Shown here in pieces: positions 20,079-23,604 of a stretch of DNA of 23,604 nt. How positions within the stretch are numbered: position 1 is the first letter of the stretch; each line of letters opens with the position of its first letter. Under the pieces are notes generated by a model. It saw nothing but the letters and a program-made list of their open reading frames with translations, did no database searches and was not told the origin of the DNA. The position numbers and the translations under genes were made by a program. Source of the stretch: a virus; IMG/VR virus record IMGVR_UViG_3300049048_000090, positions 1-23,604 of that record, one strand, 5' to 3'.

Positions 20079-20169
20079 GGAAGATGAAGCACCTGCGATG
20101 GGCGGGGACTTGTCTTGAAAACAAGGTGTCGTTAAATCGGCTGGAGTTCGAGCCTTCCTTCTTCCGCCA
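20079..20169 (+). tRNA. tRNA-Ser(TGA)
   Basis: Class II tRNA with a variable arm (GTCG/CGGC). The acceptor GGAAGA/TCTTCC is followed by T8-G9, the discriminator is G and CCA is encoded. The anticodon stem CTTGT/ACAAG is perfect with loop CTTGAAA. The D-loop holds GGG, and the T-loop TTCGAGC is canonical, although the T-stem has only 4 pairs. Canonical elbow. Confidence 0.82.
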
Positions 20170-20175
20170 TTTTAT

Positions 20176-20263
20176 AGAGGGTAAACAAGTCAGGGACTTG
20201 ACTGGTTTGCTAAACCATGAGACGCCTTCGGGCGTTGCGTTTCGAGTACGCTGCCCTCTGCCA
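20176..20263 (+). tRNA. tRNA-Ser(GCT)
   Basis: Class II tRNA with a 5-bp variable arm (ACGCC TTCG GGCGT). The acceptor stem has 7 pairs (one T-G), the D-stem is CAAGT/ACTTG with loop CAGGG, the anticodon loop TTGCTAA gives GCT, and the T-loop is TTCGAGT. CCA is encoded. Canonical GG/TC elbow; last tRNA of the array. Confidence 0.86.
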
Positions 20264-20289
20264 TTTCCACGTAGATTACAAAAACAAAA

Positions 20290-20907
20290 ATGAGCACCGA
20301 ACATAGCTGCCTCGAAAAATCCATCTGCCTTCAGCTCAACAAGAGCTGGCAAGCCATAGGCGTGCGCAGTGTACGCCAGGCGATCATCTGCCTTTGCGGA
20401 GGAGCTGACGGAGAAGTGCCTGCCATGGCCCTAGACATCACCATGTCTGCTGATGGTGAGCTTGAATCGGCCATTCCCACGAAGTGGGAGGATTGGGTGA
20501 AGCTGCCTGTCCGTGAGCAGGATCTTTCCATTGCCGTTCGTGACGGCGCCATTCGAGCCCCAACCGTCATCATCTGCCAGAACTATAACAAGGTGCCCCA
20601 GAAGATGCCGCGCCTTTCTTCTTCCGGAATTTGGCAGCGTGACGGCGGTGTTTGCCAATATTCTGGCCGCAAGCTTGCCAAGTCTGAAGGCAACATCGAT
20701 CACATCCTACCACGTTCATTAGGTGGCCGCGACAGCTGGGAGAACATGGTGCTTTCCCACAAGCAGATTAATTTCCTCAAGGGCAGCAAAACCAACAAGG
20801 AAGCAGGTCTTCAACTTCTCAAGAAGCCTGTTGCCCCCAAAGCCGTGCCCATATCATTTACCATTCGGGATGCGCGGCATGACCATTGGAAGCCTTTCCT
20901 TCATTAA
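20290..20907 (+). CDS. HNH endonuclease of a common phage family
   Basis: 205 residues. The N-terminal block (CLQLNKSWQAIGVRSVRQAI) and the middle (WEDWVKLPVREQDLSIAVRD; RAPTVIICQNYNKVPQKMPR) are characteristic of phage and prophage HNH proteins. The nuclease domain follows at residues 119-175: CQYSGRKLAKSEGNIDHILP with the catalytic DH at 137-138, then GGRDSWENMV and SHKQINFLKGSKT. Such proteins are homing-like nucleases or take part in DNA packaging and processing. The ATG lies 26 bases after the last tRNA. It is followed after 3 bases by a small basic ORF, so it probably shares the tRNA transcript. Confidence 0.87.
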   Translation: MSTEHSCLEKSICLQLNKSWQAIGVRSVRQAIICLCGGADGEVPAMALDITMSADGELESAIPTKWEDWVKLPVREQDLSIAVRDGAIRAPTVIICQNYNKVPQKMPRLSSSGIWQRDGGVCQYSGRKLAKSEGNIDHILPRSLGGRDSWENMVLSHKQINFLKGSKTNKEAGLQLLKKPVAPKAVPISFTIRDARHDHWKPFLH

Positions 20908-20910
20908 GCC

Positions 20911-21132
20911 ATGTCCCGCACAAAACGCCGCCTACCCAAGCGCTGCCTTCGCCGCCCACGCACCCTGAACGAGAAAAAGCAATCTCAGGGGCCGCTGGTT
21001 CGCGCCAAAAGAAAGGCCAAGCTGCTTCCGTGCGCATGGGATGACATTCATGTTTCCTCCTTTCCTCAATGCTCTAAGGTTAAGATCGTGAGAGGTGAGC
21101 GGGTATACTTCACCGTAAACACCAAGCCCTAA
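20911..21132 (+). CDS. Small basic protein of unknown function
   Basis: 73 residues, very basic at the N-terminus (MSRTKRRLPKRCLRRPRTLN) and with a predicted beta-rich end (KVKIVRGERVYFTVNTKP). No family is recognised. The ATG follows the HNH stop by 3 bases, in tandem with it. The charge would suit nucleic-acid binding, which is an inference only. A chance frame cannot be fully excluded. Confidence 0.5.
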   Translation: MSRTKRRLPKRCLRRPRTLNEKKQSQGPLVRAKRKAKLLPCAWDDIHVSSFPQCSKVKIVRGERVYFTVNTKP

Positions 21133-21222
21133 TTGCACATTGCAATAATTGCCTATCATTTGCATGGCAATTCCCATTGGTGATATTTATTGAATAACTA
21201 CATGCGGCGATAGAATGGAGGC

Positions 21223-21507
21223 ATGCTCACATTCCTCGTAATAACGCTCATCGTCATGAGCGTGCTTTTGGGCATAATTCTCCAACACCTACACACCATG
21301 GCCGTCATCGCAGAACTCGCCCCAGCCCTCACCGCCCTCCAGCAGAAGCTCAATGCCATTTTCCTTGGCGTTCAGCTCCTTAAAGACCAAGTGGCCCAAG
21401 GAGGCCAAATCCCCGCAGACGCGCAGGCGCTGCTGGACAACCTCAATTCCAACCTGAGCGCGCTTGACGCGCTGGTGAACCCTCCAGCTCCGTCACCGCT
21501 TCCTTAA
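21223..21507 (+). CDS. Small membrane-anchored helical protein
   Basis: 94 residues. Residues 3-21 are a single hydrophobic helix (TFLVITLIVMSVLLGIILQ). A long amphipathic helix follows (ELAPALTALQQKLNAIFLGV, then QLLKDQVAQ), ending in a Pro-rich tail. It could be a small holin-like, coiled-coil or inner-membrane protein, and no family is recognised. GGAGG lies only 1 base before the ATG, which is too close; ATG codon 12 is an alternative start but would remove half of the hydrophobic helix. A strong terminator follows directly, which supports a real transcription unit. Confidence 0.65.
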   Translation: MLTFLVITLIVMSVLLGIILQHLHTMAVIAELAPALTALQQKLNAIFLGVQLLKDQVAQGGQIPADAQALLDNLNSNLSALDALVNPPAPSPLP

Positions 21508-21515
21508 GCGCCCCC

Positions 21516-21543
21516 AAGCCCCAGCGTAATTGCTGGGGCTTTT
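21516..21543 (+). terminator. Rho-independent terminator
   Basis: A 10-bp perfect stem (21516-21525 with 21532-21541) with a 6-base loop runs into TTT on the plus strand, 9 bases after the stop of the membrane-anchored gene. On the minus strand it is followed by GGGGG, so it works mainly for plus-strand transcription, which ends here against the convergent minus-strand genes. Confidence 0.85.
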
Positions 21544-21944
21544 CATGCCCTGATGGCAACTAGGTCTTGCTTAGTTTTCTCGCCATGGCAGGCGTCGCAC
21601 AGCACCTGAAGACCCTCCTTCTCGCAGAACATGCGAGAAACGACGCCAGGCAGGTCTTCCGGGCACTTTAGCGAACCCACTGGTACTATGTGGTCAACCG
21701 ACACCTCCTTGTCGGGAAACCAGCCAGAACACTTGCAGCATCGAAACTCCCACTTAAGCCGCGCATTGCTGCTTTGGCTCGGGCGGCGAGCAGCCATCTT
21801 CACTTCACGAATCGGCCTCCACCAGCGGCTCTTCTGGCGTAGGGCACTCTTAATGAATCCCCAGAAGGCGGATTCAGACATTGTACCACCGTTACGTGGT
21901 TTTTCCGCCTTACCACGCATGGATGGTTTCTTCGCTTTAGGCAT
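21543..21944 (-). CDS. HNH endonuclease, small
   Basis: 133 residues. The basic N-terminus (MPKAKKPSMRGKAEKPRNGG) is followed by an HNH treble-clef fold: RCCKCSGWFPDKEVSVDHIV (Cys70, Cys72, catalytic DH 84-85) and LQVLCDACHGEKTKQD (C116, C119, H120). Small nucleases of this type are frequent in phages, as homing enzymes or near packaging genes. An internal ATG (Met22) is an alternative start. The ATG at 21944 overlaps the stop of the upstream glycosyltransferase-like gene by 8 bases, so the three minus-strand genes at the right form one operon. Confidence 0.83.
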   Translation of the reverse strand: MPKAKKPSMRGKAEKPRNGGTMSESAFWGFIKSALRQKSRWWRPIREVKMAARRPSQSSNARLKWEFRCCKCSGWFPDKEVSVDHIVPVGSLKCPEDLPGVVSRMFCEKEGLQVLCDACHGEKTKQDLVAIRA

Positions 21945-22686
21945 TGTTCAGCCCTAGCTTATTTCGCACATGCTGTCTAGCGCTGCCGTCTTTAACGCCG
22001 TGATAAAAACACGGCTGCACCTTTGCCTTATGACATGGGTGGTGCTTCGGCCATTTCTTATTCGCGAATAGCGTATCTGCATCAATCGTAGCGCGTTTGT
22101 AGTCCACCCAGAAGAGCGGAGATGCGTAGCTCTCCGACAGCAGCATTGGCGCATGGAAGCAGTCCCAGCCCACCCGATTGTCGCTCCAGAAGAATTCTTT
22201 GTGCTTTCCACGAATGGCTGGGCTGAATATGGCAGCCCCGTTGATGTGGGCGGTGGGATGGTCTTTGGCTGTGTACATGAAGCCGCCCACCATCTTCCCC
22301 TTGGTCTTGAACTCTGCATAGATCTCCCGCCACCAGCCCTTACGGAGGGGGCAGCAATCAGGCTCAAGGAACAGCACGGCATCATAGTCCCAGCCCTCTC
22401 GCTTCACGCCCATGTAGATGCGATCTAGGGTGGAGAAGAACACACAATTTGGCCCTGCTGGCCATCCTGTGTCCGTGCGCATTGAGTTGAATTTATGCAC
22501 CTGCACGAACTTGTGGGCAACATGCGTGACAACATCCCTTCGGGGCCAGCTATTAAACGAGTTGGCGAACATGAAATCAGCCTCCGCTGTCTTCACGTCC
22601 TCCATGTCGGCAATGAGCCTCGCCAGATCTAGGGCATGCTCTTGGTCGTAGGCGGACGACTGTAGGACGATTAAGAGACGGCTCAT
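21937..22686 (-). CDS. Glycosyltransferase-like protein
   Basis: 249 residues from the ATG at 22686, which overlaps the upstream stop (ATGA); a longer frame to 22743 is ignored. The start MSRLLIVLQSSAYDQEHALD suggests a GT-A type nucleotide-binding fold. YDAVLFLEPDCCPLRKGW (about residues 119-136) carries a D-x-D-like acidic motif, and GKMVGGFMYTAKDHPTAHIN and DNRVGWDCFHAPMLLSESYA follow. The family is not one I can name, but the layout fits phage glycosyltransferases that act on sugars of DNA, proteins or host polymers. It is co-transcribed with a second glycosyltransferase and an HNH nuclease. Confidence 0.7.
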   Translation of the reverse strand: MSRLLIVLQSSAYDQEHALDLARLIADMEDVKTAEADFMFANSFNSWPRRDVVTHVAHKFVQVHKFNSMRTDTGWPAGPNCVFFSTLDRIYMGVKREGWDYDAVLFLEPDCCPLRKGWWREIYAEFKTKGKMVGGFMYTAKDHPTAHINGAAIFSPAIRGKHKEFFWSDNRVGWDCFHAPMLLSESYASPLFWVDYKRATIDADTLFANKKWPKHHPCHKAKVQPCFYHGVKDGSARQHVRNKLGLNNA

Positions 22687-23604
22687 TCGGCGCGGCCTGC
22701 TGTGTTGTGGGGACCAAAGATCATAGGGCCTGTGTGGCCGCAAACGGCGCCCTTATGCACATACACCTTAAACCCGCATTCACGGGCTCTGGCGCACAGG
22801 GATACATCTTCTCCGGTGTCGGCATTAAGACGATTGAACCATCCATGCGGCATGTTTGGTTGGCGGGGTACGGTGGTTGGCCACAGTTCCGGAGCCATCT
22901 CGCGGATCTTAATAAACACCTCGCGCTTCACCATCATGGCGCCTGTTCCCACCCATTTGGTTTCTTGTAGGCCGTCGAATTCTAGGGAGTGGGCGCGCTT
23001 GTCTTCCTCCTTAGACTGAAACGCCTCGGAATATTGCGCCACACCACGACTGTTGCGGCCAAAATAGAGGCCGCCAACAATGTCTTTGTCGGCATTCCAC
23101 AGCTCATTCAGGAGCACGCGTGAGGCGAACTTCTCCGGAATGTCCACGCCATAATATCCATTGAAGATGGCGGCGCTGCCGCATGGAGCTAGAATGTCAT
23201 CATCAATGAATACTATCCGCTCCGCATCGCTCTTGAGGAACCTATCAACAAGAGAGTTTCTTGCATCCTCCAAGAGGGTGACGCCTTGGGTGATGGTGAA
23301 GCCTATCTTCCCCTTGTCGAATTTGGAATAGTTCGCCATCAGCATATGCACCGTTGAGGCCTCAATGGTTCGGTGTACAGGCATAGCTACGATGAGCTTC
23401 ATGCCCTCCCACTGTGCCATCTCCTCTTTCACCGTACAGGTGCCTTGGTGTTCGTTATAGGCCAGCTGCAAGGCCTCGTAGCCAGGCGATGCTTTCCCCT
23501 TCATCCAATTGACGATGGTGTTCCTGTGGACGCTGTACTTTTCGGCGGCAGCGTCATACCCGAGCCTGTCAATCGAGTCGATGACAAGCTGTTTTAGATC
23601 AATG
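22683..23604 (-). CDS. HTH-glycosyltransferase fusion, 5' end outside window
   Basis: The frame is open from the right edge to a TGA at 22685-22683 (306 full codons visible). The ATG at 23504 is probably internal, because the residues before it (LKQLVIDSIDRLGYDAAAEK, then YSVHRNTIVNWMKGKASPGY) form a helix-turn-helix that the ATG cuts in half. After a linker comes a GT-A glycosyltransferase: MKLIVAMPVHRTIEAS, RIVFIDDDILAP with a DDD metal-binding motif, WVGTGAMMVKREVF, and EDVSLCARARECGFKVYVHK. Such domains transfer a sugar from a nucleotide donor. The target here is unknown (modified DNA base, protein or lipid). The stop overlaps the next gene as ATGA. Confidence 0.8.
   Translation of the reverse strand, partial: IDLKQLVIDSIDRLGYDAAAEKYSVHRNTIVNWMKGKASPGYEALQLAYNEHQGTCTVKEEMAQWEGMKLIVAMPVHRTIEASTVHMLMANYSKFDKGKIGFTITQGVTLLEDARNSLVDRFLKSDAERIVFIDDDILAPCGSAAIFNGYYGVDIPEKFASRVLLNELWNADKDIVGGLYFGRNSRGVAQYSEAFQSKEEDKRAHSLEFDGLQETKWVGTGAMMVKREVFIKIREMAPELWPTTVPRQPNMPHGWFNRLNADTGEDVSLCARARECGFKVYVHKGAVCGHTGPMIFGPHNTAGRAE

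Noticed and set aside
16934-20263. Suppressor tRNA or recoded stop codons
   Set aside because: No anticodon reading a stop codon was found, and the genes use TAA, TAG and TGA as ordinary stops.
16934-20263. CRISPR array or simple direct repeats
   Set aside because: The regular spacing comes from tRNA genes; there is no constant repeat sequence, only similar secondary structure.
16934-20263. Decayed tRNA pseudogenes
   Set aside because: Acceptor and T-stems are mostly perfect, CCA is always present, and the odd loop bases change in matching pairs, which random decay would not produce.

Overview
The window is part of a tailed-phage genome (or integrated phage), most likely podovirus-like. It carries a long late operon of virion genes and, divergent from it, a dense tRNA array. 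The host cannot be told from sequence alone: codon use is ordinary, all reading frames use the standard code, and starts are ATG plus a few GTG. Shine-Dalgarno sites are weak or absent, and genes are coupled by ATGA or TAATG overlaps.

Left part, minus strand, read right to left (15232 to 1). The order is major capsid protein; a fibre-like protein; a small helical protein; a lipoprotein with membrane helices and a small membrane/coiled-coil protein (possible lysis genes); two small structural proteins, one with a duplicated CCSG cassette; a large fibre-like protein; a small acidic protein; a head-tail/tail-tube-like protein; a 1067-residue tail protein with a lectin-like C-terminus; a tiny ORF without ATG; a tail-collar fibre; a cupin-like protein; and two Ala/Gln-rich internal-virion (ejection) protein candidates. 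The last of these runs off the left edge.

Middle, plus strand (about 15.5 to 20.3 kb). A non-coding stretch includes a tRNA-like RNA closed by a 21-bp stem. It is followed by a small ORF, a phage-type SAM methyltransferase, a structured RNA candidate and about 33 tRNA genes. Together the tRNAs cover all 20 amino acids. Every one encodes CCA, and spacers are short and T-rich. An HNH endonuclease gene sits inside the array and overlaps tRNA-Cys.

The most unusual feature is the tRNA elbow. In canonical tRNAs D-loop G18-G19 contacts T-loop T55-C56. Here about 19 tRNAs have A18-G19 with G55-C56 (called the AG/GC elbow below). Others show T19-A56, A19-T56 or C19-G56, so all four Watson-Crick pairs occur at 19-56. 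A minority keep GG with TC or CC. This is compensatory change, not decay, and such genes would probably be missed by standard tRNA finders.

Right part. Plus strand: an HNH nuclease, a small basic protein and a small membrane-anchored helical protein ending at a clear terminator. Minus strand, convergent: an HTH-glycosyltransferase fusion (open at the right edge), a second glycosyltransferase-like protein and a third HNH nuclease. The phage thus appears to bring its own near-complete, structurally divergent tRNA set, a methyltransferase and sugar-transfer enzymes, with HNH nucleases as likely mobile passengers.
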